Shown: piece after piece, positions 8,657-21,262 of the stretch | Position numbering within the stretch: position 1 is the first letter of the stretch | How the letters are laid out: the number at the start of each line of letters is the position of its first letter | Source: Streptomyces sp. DG1A-41 | GTDB taxonomy: Bacteria; Actinomycetota; Actinomycetes; Streptomycetales; Streptomycetaceae | Assembly: GCF_037055355.1 (NCBI RefSeq) | Contig: NZ_CP146350.1 | Coordinates: 1,325,001 to 1,389,000, forward strand | Direction: 5' to 3' | Length of the DNA stretch: 64,000 nucleotides | The notes under the pieces: model-generated | The model's database searches: none | What the model saw: the letters and a program-made list of their open reading frames with translations, nothing else | What the model was told of the DNA's origin: nothing | Made by a program: the position numbers and the translations under genes

Positions 8657-9193
8657 TCAGATATAGCGGCCCTCGAACCAGGCCCTCACGGCCACGGTGT
8701 GCAGGGGGAAGGCGAGTTCCTCGGCCCGGCGCAGGAGGTGCCAGCCCTCAGTCTCCTCCGTGGCGGCGGAGGGCGGCATGCCCTCGACAGGGCGTTCCGG
8801 GAGGAGGCCGAACAGCAGCAGGTGTCCGTCGGGCGAGCTCATCGCGTCGACGAGGCGTACGTCGCGACCGGCCGCGTCGATGCCGGTTTCCTCCTTGAGC
8901 TCGCGTACGACGGCGCGCCGCCAGTCCTCCCGGTCGTCGATGTAGCCACCGGGCAGGGCCATTCCCCCGCGCGCGGGAGCGACGGTTCGGGTGATGACGA
9001 CCAGAGCGGTGCCCTTGGTGTCGTACACGGGCTGGAGGGCCACCGCGACCGGGAGTGGATTGCGGTAGGCCACGCTGCCGCACGCCGGGCAGGTGCGGGG
9101 CCAGCCGGAGACGCCCTCTCCGTAGGGCGCGCCGCAGCTCGAACAGTGGGAGTTCGGCGCGGAATTGGAACTGGAGTGCTGAGTTTCGGACAC
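8657..9193 (-). CDS. Nudix hydrolase with N-terminal zinc ribbon
   Basis: Hydrolyses nucleoside diphosphates linked to another moiety; the substrate is not evident. The 178-residue protein begins with a four-cysteine zinc ribbon (CSSCG and CPACG, residues ~17-41), as in NudC/YfcD-like Nudix proteins. The Nudix box reads GYIDDRE, seven residues, RELKEETGI, with all metal-binding glutamates present. The start is GTG at 9191-9193. No ribosome site precedes it, but TACAGT lies 7 nt upstream on the coding strand, so the transcript may be leaderless, which is common in Streptomyces. It converges tightly on the GH31 gene. Confidence 0.9.
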   Translation of the reverse strand: MSETQHSSSNSAPNSHCSSCGAPYGEGVSGWPRTCPACGSVAYRNPLPVAVALQPVYDTKGTALVVITRTVAPARGGMALPGGYIDDREDWRRAVVRELKEETGIDAAGRDVRLVDAMSSPDGHLLLFGLLPERPVEGMPPSAATEETEGWHLLRRAEELAFPLHTVAVRAWFEGRYI

Positions 9194-9240
9194 GCGGCGG
9201 ACTGTAGCCGATCACGGAGAGGGCGTCTCGTGCGGGCGGC

Positions 9241-9427
9241 TCAGTGAGCGCTGGTGAGCGCCTTCTTGGACACGGGGAAGTCGAAAACCGCGCGCTGCGG
9301 CCGGTAGCAGTCGTACACCTCGGGTGTGCAGCCCTGGCGCGGCAGCTTCGTCTGGGCTCTGTGGAGGGCCTGGGCGGCGGGCGGGTGAGGACGCAGATCG
9401 GCTGGACGTACCCGTCGATGAAGGGAT
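9241..9427 (-). pseudogene. Remnant of a VanX-type D-Ala-D-Ala dipeptidase
   Basis: Two frames on the minus strand join into a VanX-like N-terminal region. The first reads FIDGYVQPICVLTRPP; after a one-base shift near 9376 the second reads AAQALHRAQTKLPRQG, then EVYDCYRPQRAVFDF. In peptidase family M15D the stretch VYDCYRPQRAV is a conserved signature, and the arginine after YRP is part of the active site. After DF the reading turns to unrelated sequence (PVSKKALTSAH) and stops. The zinc ligands of the motif SGHSRGSTVDL and the whole C-terminal half are missing. The extreme N-terminus is also absent. This is therefore a dead fragment, about a quarter of the gene. It lies between the Nudix gene and the DUF35 gene. 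Confidence 0.7.
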
Positions 9428-9497
9428 GCCGAAATCGGGGAGGCCGTGGCAGACTTCTGACGTTCCGTCAGATTTGGTCCTGCAGGGGGGAGGCATT

Positions 9498-9944
9498 GTG
9501 TCGCGTACACGAACGCCGGTGGTCGCGGGGTGGTTTGCCGGGGAGGGAGAGGATTTCCGGCTGCTCGGCACGCGTTGTGCGGCGTGCGCCTCGGTCTTCT
9601 TCCCCCGCGAGGACCATCACTGCCGCAATCCCGCATGCGCCGGCGGAGAGTTGGCGGAGGTCCCCCTGTCGCGGTGTGGCCGCGTCTGGTCGTACACGGA
9701 CAGCCGGTATCGGCCGCCGTCACCCTACGTGAGCGATCCGGAACTTTCGTGGGAGCCGTGCGCGTTGATCGCTGTGGAGCTGGATGCCGAGCGGATCGTG
9801 GTGCTGGGACAAGCGGCTCCCGGCGTCACCCTCGAGGACCTGGCGGTGGGCATGGAGGTGGAGCTCGTACCCGGCGTGCTCCACGAGGACGCGGAAACGA
9901 CCTGGACGACGTGGCACTGGCGGCCGACGGGGGTGAGGGCGTGA
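9498..9944 (+). CDS. DUF35 zinc-ribbon/OB-fold protein
   Basis: A 148-residue protein of the DUF35 family, which partners thiolase-like lipid-transfer proteins. An N-terminal helical segment (AGWFAGEGEDFRLLGTRC) is followed by a rubredoxin-like zinc ribbon (CAACAS...CRNPAC, residues ~27-47). An OB-fold follows (VPLSRCGRVWSYTDSRY to the end). In the ChsH2-Ltp2 system such a domain holds an aldolase for side-chain cleavage of steroid-CoA esters; the same partnership is inferred here. The GTG at 9498 follows GGGGGGAGG (9485-9493). Its stop overlaps the GTG of the next gene (GTGA), so the two are translationally coupled. Confidence 0.88.
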   Translation: MSRTRTPVVAGWFAGEGEDFRLLGTRCAACASVFFPREDHHCRNPACAGGELAEVPLSRCGRVWSYTDSRYRPPSPYVSDPELSWEPCALIAVELDAERIVVLGQAAPGVTLEDLAVGMEVELVPGVLHEDAETTWTTWHWRPTGVRA

Positions 9945-11131
9945 GCGGCGAGGTGGCGGTGCTGGGTGCGGGCATGCACCCATGGGGCAAGTGGGGACGG
10001 AGCTTCGTCGAGTACGGAGTCGCGGCCGCCCGCGCGGCGCTTACCGATGCCGGGCTGGACTGGCGGGACATCGGTTCGGTCATCGGCGCGGACACCGTCC
10101 GTGGCGGCTATCCCGGGTATGTCGCCGGAGCGACGTTCGCGAAAGCAATGGGCTGGCATGGGGCCCGGGTCACGAGCGTGTACGCGGCGTGCGCGTCCGG
10201 GGCGCAGGCCGTGGACGCCGCGCGGGCCCAGATCCTCTCCGGTCTCGCCGATGTGGCGCTCGTGGTGGGAGCCGATGCCGCCCCCAAGGGGTTCTTCCGC
10301 CCTGCGGGCGGGGACCGGCCCGACGACCCCGACTGGCTGCGGTTCCGGGTTCTCGGGGCGACCAACCCCGTGTACTTCGGGCTGTTCGCCCGCAGGCGGA
10401 TGGCCGTGCACGGTGACACCCCGGACGACTTCGCACAGGTGAAGGTGAAGAACGCGGCTATGGGAGCGCTGAATCCCAACGCGCGCTACCGCGAGCGGGT
10501 CACCGCCGAGGAGGTCGCCGGCTCCGCAGTCGTCGCAGATCCGCTGCGGCTGCTCGACATCTGCGCGACCTCCGACGGAGGCGCGGCGGTGGTGCTCTCC
10601 AGCTTGGAGTTCGCGCGGCGGCACGGACATGCGGACCCGGTGCGAATCCGGGCCGTGTCCACGGTGACGCCGCGTTACCCGAACACCGTGCTGGACCTGC
10701 CGGACATCGCCACGGACTCCGCGGTGGCGGTGGATCCGCCCGCCGAGACGTTCCGGGTGTCGATCGCCCGGGCGGCCTACGAGGAGGCGGGCGTCGGGCC
10801 GGAGGACCTGTCGCTGGCCGAGGTCTACGACCTGTCCACGGCGCTCGAGTTGCAGTGGTACGAGGACCTGGGGCTGTGCGGTGAGGGCGAGGGCGTGAAG
10901 CTGCTGCGGGACGGGGCTACGGCCCTGGGCGGGCGCATACCGGTGAACGCCAGCGGTGGCCTGGCCTCCTTCGGCGAGGCGGTTCCGGCGCAGGCGATAG
11001 CCCAGGTGTGCGAGCTGGCCTGGCAGTTGCGGGGCGAGGCAGGTGGCCGGCAGGTCGCGGGAGCGCGCGTGGGCATCAGCGCGAACCAGGGGCTGTTCGG
11101 GCATGGATCGGCGGTGATCGCGGTGCGGTGA
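9941..11131 (+). CDS. Thiolase-fold lipid-transfer protein (Ltp/SCP-x type)
   Basis: A 396-residue thiolase-superfamily protein. C84 lies in SVYAACASGAQAVDAA at the position of the thiolase nucleophile. The C-terminal block reads NASGGLASFGEAVPAQ, where true thiolases have GGxxxxGHPxG, so the catalytic histidine is absent. The final block is SANQGLFGHGSAVI. This pattern, with a DUF35 gene directly upstream, resembles SCP-x-like proteins that act as acyl-CoA aldolases or ketolases rather than classical thiolases. The true substrate cannot be told. The GTG at 9941 overlaps the upstream stop by 4 nt. Confidence 0.85.
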   Translation: MSGEVAVLGAGMHPWGKWGRSFVEYGVAAARAALTDAGLDWRDIGSVIGADTVRGGYPGYVAGATFAKAMGWHGARVTSVYAACASGAQAVDAARAQILSGLADVALVVGADAAPKGFFRPAGGDRPDDPDWLRFRVLGATNPVYFGLFARRRMAVHGDTPDDFAQVKVKNAAMGALNPNARYRERVTAEEVAGSAVVADPLRLLDICATSDGGAAVVLSSLEFARRHGHADPVRIRAVSTVTPRYPNTVLDLPDIATDSAVAVDPPAETFRVSIARAAYEEAGVGPEDLSLAEVYDLSTALELQWYEDLGLCGEGEGVKLLRDGATALGGRIPVNASGGLASFGEAVPAQAIAQVCELAWQLRGEAGGRQVAGARVGISANQGLFGHGSAVIAVR

Positions 11132-11380
11132 ACCGAAGGTGTCGGACGCGGCACGGGACGGTGTCAAACACGGCGGGGGCGGCGCTGGGACGTGACGGAC
11201 GCGGTGCCGGGACGGTGTGACCTGGGGCGGTGCCGGGACGCGTGCGGGGCCGTGTCGGCGCGGGCGCTGGTGGTGCGACCGCGACCGTGCCTGGCATACG
11301 CTGTGTGACCGCTCCGGAATCCTGCGTGAACGTCTCATGAACTGCGCTTGGGCGTGCGCCGGTGGAGCAATCATGCTCCC

Positions 11381-13029
11381 GTGCACTCCTGGACGGACAC
11401 TCTCCGCTTTGCCTTCCAACCGGTGGTCAACCTGACGACCGGCGCGGTCGCGGGACTGGAGATACTCGCCCGCCCGGAGACCGGCGACATCCTGGCCGAG
11501 GCCCGCCGCGATCCCGAGCTCGACAGCCGGCTGGCGGTGTCGGCGGTCCGCGCGGCGGTTCGCAAGGAGACCCTGCTGCCGCTTTTCGTCAACGTGTTCG
11601 CCGGCACCCTCGCCGACCTCGGCGGGCTCCCTTCGCTGCACGACGCCGTGCGCCAGACGGGCCGGCTTCGTGGGAGGTGACGATCGACGTCTGTCCGCCG
11701 TGCACGCACGTGCCGCAGAGGGCACTGCTGGAGGCGGTGTCCAGGCTGCGCGGTCAGGGCTTCCGGATCTGCGCGGACGGTGTCGGGGACGGGGATGTCC
11801 CCTTGCGGCTCCTGTCGGACATCACGCCCGACCTGGTGAAGCTGGACGCGTCGTCGCTGGCGCGGCCGGCGGTGGTGCGGTCGATGCGGACGCTGTGCGA
11901 CGAGTTGGGGGCTCTCCTGGCCGTCGAGGGCGTGGAGACCGAAGGGCAGTGCGCGGCGGCGCTGGCGGCCGGGGCACAGCTGGCGCAGGGCGAGCTGTTC
12001 GCCCCGCCGGCCCGGCTGCCCGCAGCGGACGTATACGTTCCGCCCCGCTCCCCCGCCGATGTGGCCGTGCCGCGGTCCGGGCCGTCGGTGCGGGAGTTCG
12101 TGCGACCCGCCGCGCTGCTGCCCGCCACGGCGTCCGCCGGGCAGGTGCGGGCGCTGCTGACCGGGTCGCCGGACGTGTCCGGGGTGCTGCTCGTAGACAC
12201 CGCCGGAGCGCCGGTCCGGTCGGTGCACCGCTCCCGCTTCCTGTTGTCGATGTCGGGGCGCTACGGGCATGCCCTGTACGCCGACCGGCCCGCGGCCAAG
12301 CTCGGTGACCCACCGCGGACGGTGGGCATCGACGCCACCGCCTGGGAGGTGCTCGACGTCGTGGCCGTCGGCGAACGGGACCGTACGTCGGACGACGTCG
12401 CCGTCGTGGACGAGTACGGGCGGTGTGTGGGCGTCGTACGGCTCGCGGATCTCGTGCGCGCACTGGCCGAGACCCGGGTGGAGGAGGCGGCGGGGCTCAA
12501 TCCGCTGACGCGTCTGCCCGGCTCGGACTCGATCACCGGTGAGGTGGACCGGCGGATCGCGTCCGGGCGGGCGTTCGCGCTGAGCTGGCTGGACGTCGAC
12601 CACTTCAAGCAGGTCAACGACGGGGCCGGGTTCGCGGCGGGCGACGAGCTGATCCGGGCGGTGGGGAGTGCGTTGCAGCAGGCGGCAACGGACGGCACCC
12701 GCGTGGGACACATCGGCGGTGACGACTTCCTGGTGCTCGCCGAACCGGAGGGCCTCGATCCGCTGGCCGCCTCCGTGCTGGACGCCCCGTGGTCGGCGGG
12801 CGGTCGCCCGGTCACGCTGTCGCTCGCCACGGTGCTGTGCGCTCCGGGCAGCGTGACCGACCACCGGCAGGCGGCGGCTTGTCTGGCGCCGCTGAAGAAG
12901 GCGGCGAAGGCGTTGCACGGGGCGAGTTGGGTGCTGGGCCACGCGGGCATGCCCGGACATGAGACCCGCCGTGGCGCCGAGCCGACGCCGGCACCGGCGC
13001 GGTGTGGAGTGGCGGAGCCGGGCGGCTGA
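11381..13029 (+). pseudogene. EAL-(CBS)-GGDEF c-di-GMP protein, frameshifted
   Basis: Two overlapping frames make one protein. The first (to 11680) holds the EAL start, LRFAFQPVVNLTTGAVAG followed by LEILAR. The second continues from WEVTIDVCPPCTHVPQ near 11670 to a stop at 13029. One base appears to be missing around 11662-11672 (CCGGCTTCG). The EAL part is degenerate: the DDFG motif reads ADGVG, although VKLD and VEGVET are present. A CBS-like middle part (residues ~210-340) follows. The C-terminal cyclase domain has LSWLDVDHFKQVND but IGGDDF in place of GGDEF. Both activities may thus be weak even with the frame restored. The start is uncertain (GTG 11381, or 11354/11348). S. coelicolor has an orthologue near this position as I recall. 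Confidence 0.75.
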
Positions 13030-13733
13030 GAGGGGTGTGCCGGGCTCCTGGGGCGGACTGTGGCCATCGGGGGTGCCGGGGGCAGGACAGGGTCCGTACG
13101 GACGCCGGTGGGGTTGTGGCGCTGCCGGGGGCGGGCGCCTGAGCACGGCTGTGGCCCGCCCCGCCAAGGCCCTGAACGGGGGCCGGGACCGGGGCGCAAT
13201 TCGTCCGGTTGAGGAACCGCCTGGTCAGGTGGATGCTGGTGGCTAGCAAGCAAGGAATCAGGTGCGGCTGGGCGGTCGCCTGCGGCGGGGCCCAGCGAAG
13301 GCCGGACGACACCACCAGCAAGGCCTCGCGCGGCTCGCCAAGGCCCGCGTAGGCGCCGACCAGATCCGAAAACTACCCGACGGGCGCCGCCAGGGCCGTG
13401 CAACCGGCCACCCGGCCCGGCAGGAGCCCGACCGCCGTCACATGGCCGTCAACCGTTGCGGTCGGCGACCTTGACGCCCCCTGGGTGCCGGTGAACACTT
13501 CCGGTGTCAGTCGACATCGCCGTATATACACGGCGTATCCGGCACTGCGGCGCGCTGGCACGCCTGCGCCAAGGCCCCTTACCACACGGGCGATGCGGCT
13601 ACGACGGCACGCTCGTCACGGATGCCGGGCGGGGCGCGGGACTCCCTGCCTTCGGCTGAAGTAGCCATGGGAAACGCACCCTGCACATGAGGGCCGGGGC
13701 GGATCGTCCCCGGGCCTTGGCCTAGGAGCCGCC
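13030..13733. other. 700-bp gap without a recognisable gene
   Basis: No reading frame here has convincing Streptomyces codon structure or a family I recognise. A small inverted repeat CGCCGT-ATATAC-ACGGCG lies at 13518-13535, in an AT-rich dip that could belong to the glpF control region. A weaker GGGGCGGATCGTCCCC repeat lies near 13696-13711. The AGGAG ribosome site of glpF is at 13723-13727. Parts may be decayed coding DNA. Confidence 0.4.
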
Positions 13734-14531
13734 ATGAGCAACGTAGACATCTTCGTCGGCGAGATCATCGGCACGGCGATCCTGATCCTTTTCGGCGCTG
13801 GCGTCTGCGCCGCCGTCACCCTGAGATTCTCGAAGGCAAGGGCGTCGGGCTGGATCGTCATCGCGTTCGGCTGGGGATTCGGTGTCCTGGCCGGCGCGTA
13901 CACCGCCGCCCCGCTGTCGGGCGGCCACATCAACCCCGCCGTCACTCTCGGCCTGGCCGTCGACACAGGCGTGTGGAGCAAGGTCTGGGTGTACCTGCTC
14001 GGGCAGATCGTGGGGGCGATGCTGGGCGCCGTCCTCGCGTACCTGGTCTACTTCGCCCAGTTCCGGGCCAACGTACGGCAGACGGGTACGACGGACGGCA
14101 CGGTGGACGAGCCGGTGCCGACGCTCGGCATCTTCTCCACCATCCCGGAGATCAGGAACCCGTTCGCCAACGTGATGACGGAGATCCTCGCGACCATCGC
14201 CCTGGTGCTGCCCATCCTCGCGCTGGTCGGCGACAACAGGGTCGTCCCAGGTGTCGGCATCGGACCGATCCCGGGCGAGGGAGCCGGAATCTATGGCTCC
14301 GGCATCTCGATCCTGCTGGTGGCCCTGCTGGTCGTCGGCATCGGTCTCTCGCTCGGTGGGCCCACCGGATACGCCATCAACCCGGCACGTGACCTCGGTC
14401 CGCGCATCGTGCACCAATTCCTCCCGATCCCGCATAAGGGAACGTCCGACTGGGGGTACGCCTGGGTCCCGGTGGTGGGGCCTGTGGTCGGCGGAATTCT
14501 CGCGGCCCTCATCTACAACGCAGCCTTCTGA
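13734..14531 (+). CDS. glpF: Glycerol uptake facilitator (aquaglyceroporin)
   Basis: Membrane channel for passive glycerol entry. The 265-residue protein has six predicted membrane helices and both half-helix NPA boxes. The first is GGHINPAVTLG and the second AINPARDLGPR; the Asp after NPAR is typical of glycerol-conducting GlpF rather than water channels. The ATG at 13734 follows AGGAGCC. glpK follows after 21 bp, giving a glpFK operon. A third gene for glycerol-3-phosphate dehydrogenase, present in the classical gylCABX cluster, is not adjacent. No IclR-type gylR is visible beside it, so this may be a second glycerol locus. Confidence 0.94.
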   Translation: MSNVDIFVGEIIGTAILILFGAGVCAAVTLRFSKARASGWIVIAFGWGFGVLAGAYTAAPLSGGHINPAVTLGLAVDTGVWSKVWVYLLGQIVGAMLGAVLAYLVYFAQFRANVRQTGTTDGTVDEPVPTLGIFSTIPEIRNPFANVMTEILATIALVLPILALVGDNRVVPGVGIGPIPGEGAGIYGSGISILLVALLVVGIGLSLGGPTGYAINPARDLGPRIVHQFLPIPHKGTSDWGYAWVPVVGPVVGGILAALIYNAAF

Positions 14532-14552
14532 CCGAGCGATCGAGAGGTAGCC

Positions 14553-16073
14553 ATGACGGACAACGCCGAGAAGTACGTCGCAGCGATCGACCAGGGCACC
14601 ACCTCGAGCCGATGCATCGTCTTCAACCAGGACGGCGCCATCGTCGCCGTGGACCAGCGCGAGCACCGCCAGATCTTCCCGAAACCCGGGTGGGTGGAGC
14701 ACGACGCCACCGAGATCTGGTCCAAGGTGCAGGCGGTGGTCGCCGGGGCGCTCGCCAAGGCCGGGCTGCGCGCCGACCAGCTGAGCGCTATGGGGATCAC
14801 CAACCAGCGCGAGACGACCCTCCTGTGGGACCGCGCGACGGGGAAGCCGGTGCACAACGCCATCGTGTGGCAGGACACGCGGACGGCGGCGCTGTGCAAC
14901 CAGCTGGGCGGCTCGGACGGGCAGGACCGTTTCCGCGAGCAGACGGGTCTGCCGCTGGCCACCTACTTCTCCGGACCCAAGGCGGCCTGGCTGCTCGACA
15001 ATGTGCCCGACCTCCGGGCCCGGGCCGAACGCGGTGAGATCGCCTTCGGAACGATCGACTCCTGGCTGATCTGGAACCTCACCGGCGGCACCGACGGCGG
15101 GCAGCACGTCACCGACGTGACCAACGCCGGGCGCACCATGCTGATGAACCTGGAGACCCTCCAGTGGGACTCCTCGATCCTCTCGGCGATGAACATCCCC
15201 GAAGCCATGCTGCCGGAGATCCGGTCCTCCGCCGAGGTGTACGGCACCGCACTCGGCCAGCTCGCCGGTGTGCCCGTGGCCTCCGCGCTGGGCGACCAGC
15301 AGGCCGCCGTGTTCGGCCAGGCCTGCTACGACGTGGGCACCGCGAAGAACACGTACGGCACGGGAAGCTTCCTGCTGCTCAACACCGGCAACCGCCCGGT
15401 GCCGTCGAAGAGCGGTCTGCTGACGACGATGGGGTACAAGATCGGCAGTGAAGCGCCGGTCTACTGTCTGGAGGGGTCGATAGCCATAACGGGCGCGCTG
15501 GTCCAGTGGTTCCGCGACCAGCTCGGCATCATCCGTACCGCCGACGAGATCGAGCCCCTGGCCGCGAGCGTGGAAGACAACGGCGGCGCGTACATCGTGC
15601 CGGCGTTCTCGGGTCTGTTCGCGCCGTACTGGCGCTCCGACGCGCGTGGCGTGGTCACCGGACTGACCCGGTACGTCACGAAGGCGCACCTCGCGCGAGC
15701 GGTGCTGGAGGCGACGAGCTGGCAGACGCGCGAGGTCGTGGACGCCATGTACCAGGACTCCGGGGTGCACATCACCACCCTGAAGGTCGACGGCGGCATG
15801 ACGAAGAACAACCTGCTCATGCAGCACCAGGCGGACGTGCTCGACGTACCGGTGGTGCGGCCCAAGGTCTCCGAGACGACCTGTCTGGGCGCCGCGTACG
15901 CGGCCGGTCTGGCCACCGGCGTGTGGAACGACCTGGACGAGCTCAAGGCGCACTGGCAGAAGGACATCGAGTGGACGCCGTCCATGGAAGCGTCGGTGCG
16001 GGACCGCGAGCACCACAACTGGCGCAAGGCCGTGGAGAGGAGCTTCGGCTGGGAGGAGGACGGCGACAGCTAG
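14553..16073 (+). CDS. glpK: Glycerol kinase
   Basis: ATP-dependent phosphorylation of glycerol to sn-glycerol-3-phosphate, trapping glycerol brought in by GlpF. The 506-residue length is normal. FGGY-family features include [14 protein letters not shown] at the N-terminus, the glycerol-binding [14 protein letters not shown] region, and [13 protein letters not shown]. The FGGY signature region [19 protein letters not shown] and the motif [17 protein letters not shown] follow in the ATPase domain. GAGAGGTAG precedes the ATG. It is co-transcribed with glpF and ends just before a strong hairpin terminator. Confidence 0.96.
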   Translation: MTDNAEKYVAAIDQGTTSSRCIVFNQDGAIVAVDQREHRQIFPKPGWVEHDATEIWSKVQAVVAGALAKAGLRADQLSAMGITNQRETTLLWDRATGKPVHNAIVWQDTRTAALCNQLGGSDGQDRFREQTGLPLATYFSGPKAAWLLDNVPDLRARAERGEIAFGTIDSWLIWNLTGGTDGGQHVTDVTNAGRTMLMNLETLQWDSSILSAMNIPEAMLPEIRSSAEVYGTALGQLAGVPVASALGDQQAAVFGQACYDVGTAKNTYGTGSFLLLNTGNRPVPSKSGLLTTMGYKIGSEAPVYCLEGSIAITGALVQWFRDQLGIIRTADEIEPLAASVEDNGGAYIVPAFSGLFAPYWRSDARGVVTGLTRYVTKAHLARAVLEATSWQTREVVDAMYQDSGVHITTLKVDGGMTKNNLLMQHQADVLDVPVVRPKVSETTCLGAAYAAGLATGVWNDLDELKAHWQKDIEWTPSMEASVRDREHHNWRKAVERSFGWEEDGDS

Positions 16074-16104
16074 CCACGCGCGCGTGGAGAGGCGTTTGTG
16101 GACT

Positions 16105-16140
16105 GCGGACCGTACCCCTGTCGGCGGGGGTACGGTCCGC
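16105..16140. terminator. Bidirectional terminator between glpK and the conservon GTPase
   Basis: GCGGACCGTACCCC (16105-16118) pairs perfectly over 14 bp with GGGGTACGGTCCGC (16127-16140) across an 8-nt loop. It lies between the convergent glpK and the minus-strand gene ending at 16162. There is no T tract on either side. Confidence 0.75.
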
Positions 16141-16161
16141 GCCCCGCCGGTCGGCCGAGCG

Positions 16162-16747
16162 TCAGGTGGTCGCCGTCTGGCGGCGGTCGGCCGCGTACGC
16201 CATGGCGTGCTCGACGACGCCGATGAGCGCCTCCTTGACCGACTCGCGGTCGCGGGCGTCGCACATCAGGAGCGGCACGCCGTCGTCGAGGTCGAGGGCC
16301 TGGCGCACGTCCTCGACCGGGTATCGCGGGGCGCCCTCGAAGCAGTTGACGCCGACGAGGAAAGGTATCGCGCGTCGTTCGAAGTAGTCGACGGCGGCGA
16401 AGCAGTCCTCCAGGCGGCGGGTGTCGGCGAGCACGACGGCACCGAGCGCGCCCTCGGAGAGCTCGTCCCACATGAACCAGAACCGCTCCTGACCGGGCGT
16501 GCCGAAGAGGTACAGCACCAGGTCCTCGCGGAGCGTGATGCGGCCGAAGTCCATGGCCACGGTCGTGGTGTGCTTGCCTTCCACACCGCTGGTGTCGTCG
16601 ACCGGGCGCCCGGCCTCGGTGAGCAGTTCCTCGGTGCGCAGCGGTCGGATCTCGCTGACCGCGCCGACGAGCGTGGTCTTGCCCACGCCGAAGCCGCCGG
16701 CCACCAGGATCTTGAGCGTGACGGGCTCGACCGGAGGCTTGCCGCGC

Positions 16748-16767
<20 letters not shown>
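16162..16767 (-). CDS. Conservon small GTPase-like protein (CvnD)
   Basis: A 201-residue ATP/GTP-binding protein of the conservon type, thought to act as a switch at the membrane-bound conservon complex. P-loop GGFGVGKTT (G1), FGTPGQERF (G3) and GVNCFEG at the G4 position are visible. The classical NKxD is not kept, which is usual in this group. The ATG at 16765-16767 follows GGAGAAGAG. It lies inside the end of the oxoprolinase gene (20-nt overlap), so the two are co-translated. In ordinary conservons this gene directly follows the DUF742 gene; here 3.65 kb of oxoprolinase separates them. Confidence 0.9.
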
Positions 16768-20398
<3,631 letters not shown>

Positions 20399-20422
20399 GT
20401 CAGTACCCCGCTTCCGCGCTGC

Positions 20423-20818
20423 TCACAGCGCCCGGAGGCCGTTGATCACGTCGCGCAGAATACTCTCGTCCGGCAGCTCGGCAGGGGGTACGGGCCGGTT
20501 CACATGGACGAATTCCGCGTCCACGAGATCTCCGACAAGGACCCGTACCACCCCGATCGGCAGGTCGAGTTCCGCTGCGAGTTCGGCGACCGACTGCGGG
20601 GCGTCACGACACAGTTCGACGATGTCCACATGCTCCGGGGAGAGCATGTGGTCCGCTTCCGGGTCGTCCGCGTGCGGTTCCGTGACCACGACCGCGATCA
20701 GGTCCAGGCGGTGCTGGCCCTGGCTGCTGGTGCGGCCGCGCGTCATGGCGTACGGACGGACGACCGGTCCGGCCTCGTCGTCGAACCAGTGGCTTCTTCC
20801 CTGACCGTCAGCGCTCAT
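20423..20818 (-). CDS. Conservon DUF742 protein (CvnC)
   Basis: A 131-residue DUF742 protein, third member of the conservon complex. WFDDEAGPVVRPYAMTRGR at the N-terminus and a winged-helix-like C-terminal half (SVAELAAELDLPIGVVRVLVGDL) are diagnostic. The stretch HVNRP followed by ESILRDVINGLRAL ends the protein. It lies 9 bp after the roadblock gene. In standard conservons the GTPase gene comes next; here the oxoprolinase gene does. Confidence 0.92.
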   Translation of the reverse strand: MSADGQGRSHWFDDEAGPVVRPYAMTRGRTSSQGQHRLDLIAVVVTEPHADDPEADHMLSPEHVDIVELCRDAPQSVAELAAELDLPIGVVRVLVGDLVDAEFVHVNRPVPPAELPDESILRDVINGLRAL

Positions 20819-20827
20819 GCCATCCCA

Positions 20828-21262
20828 CTACCCGCCTGCGGGCAGATCGGTGCGCGGAGCGGCGCCCAGATGCACACCCACTCGCTTCACGAGGAGCGTC
20901 ATCTCGTAAGCGACCTGGCCGACGTCCGAGTCGGCGTCCGAGAGGACCGCGAGGCAGCTGCCGTCGCCGGCGGCCGTCACGAACAGGAAGGCGTCGTCGA
21001 GCTCGACGACCGTCTGCCGGACGTTACCGGCCTCGAAGTGGCGTCCTACGCCCTTGGCGAGGCTGTGGAACCCGGAGGCGACAGCGGCCAGGTGCTCGCT
21101 GTCCTCCCTGGTCAGATCCCTGGACAGACCCGTCGGCAAGCCGTCGCCGGAGAGCACGAGGGCCTTGCGGATGCTCGCGACGCGGTCCACCAGGTCGTCG
21201 AGGAGCCAGTTCAGCTCCCCCTTGTTGGCTGCGGTGTGGCCGGTGGCCTTCGGTGCGGTCAT
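20828..21262 (-). CDS. Conservon roadblock/LC7 protein (CvnB)
   Basis: A 144-residue roadblock/LC7-domain protein, predicted to partner the GTPase as in Mgl/Ras-like systems. ELNWLLDDLVDRVASIRKALVLSGDG at the N-terminus and SLAKGVGRHF, VRQTVVELDDAFLFVTAAG mark the family. The ATG overlaps the last bases of the sensor kinase gene (4 nt), giving coupled translation. Confidence 0.93.
   Translation of the reverse strand: MTAPKATGHTAANKGELNWLLDDLVDRVASIRKALVLSGDGLPTGLSRDLTREDSEHLAAVASGFHSLAKGVGRHFEAGNVRQTVVELDDAFLFVTAAGDGSCLAVLSDADSDVGQVAYEMTLLVKRVGVHLGAAPRTDLPAGG

Noticed and set aside
13257..13474. Possible gene in the gap before glpF (short frame rich in Arg and Gln)
   Set aside because: No ribosome site, biased composition, and no family recognised; treated as non-coding or decayed DNA.
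13722..16016. 764-codon minus-strand frame opposite glpF-glpK
   Set aside because: glpF and glpK are unmistakable on the plus strand; the antisense product has the typical His/Arg/Asp shadow composition.
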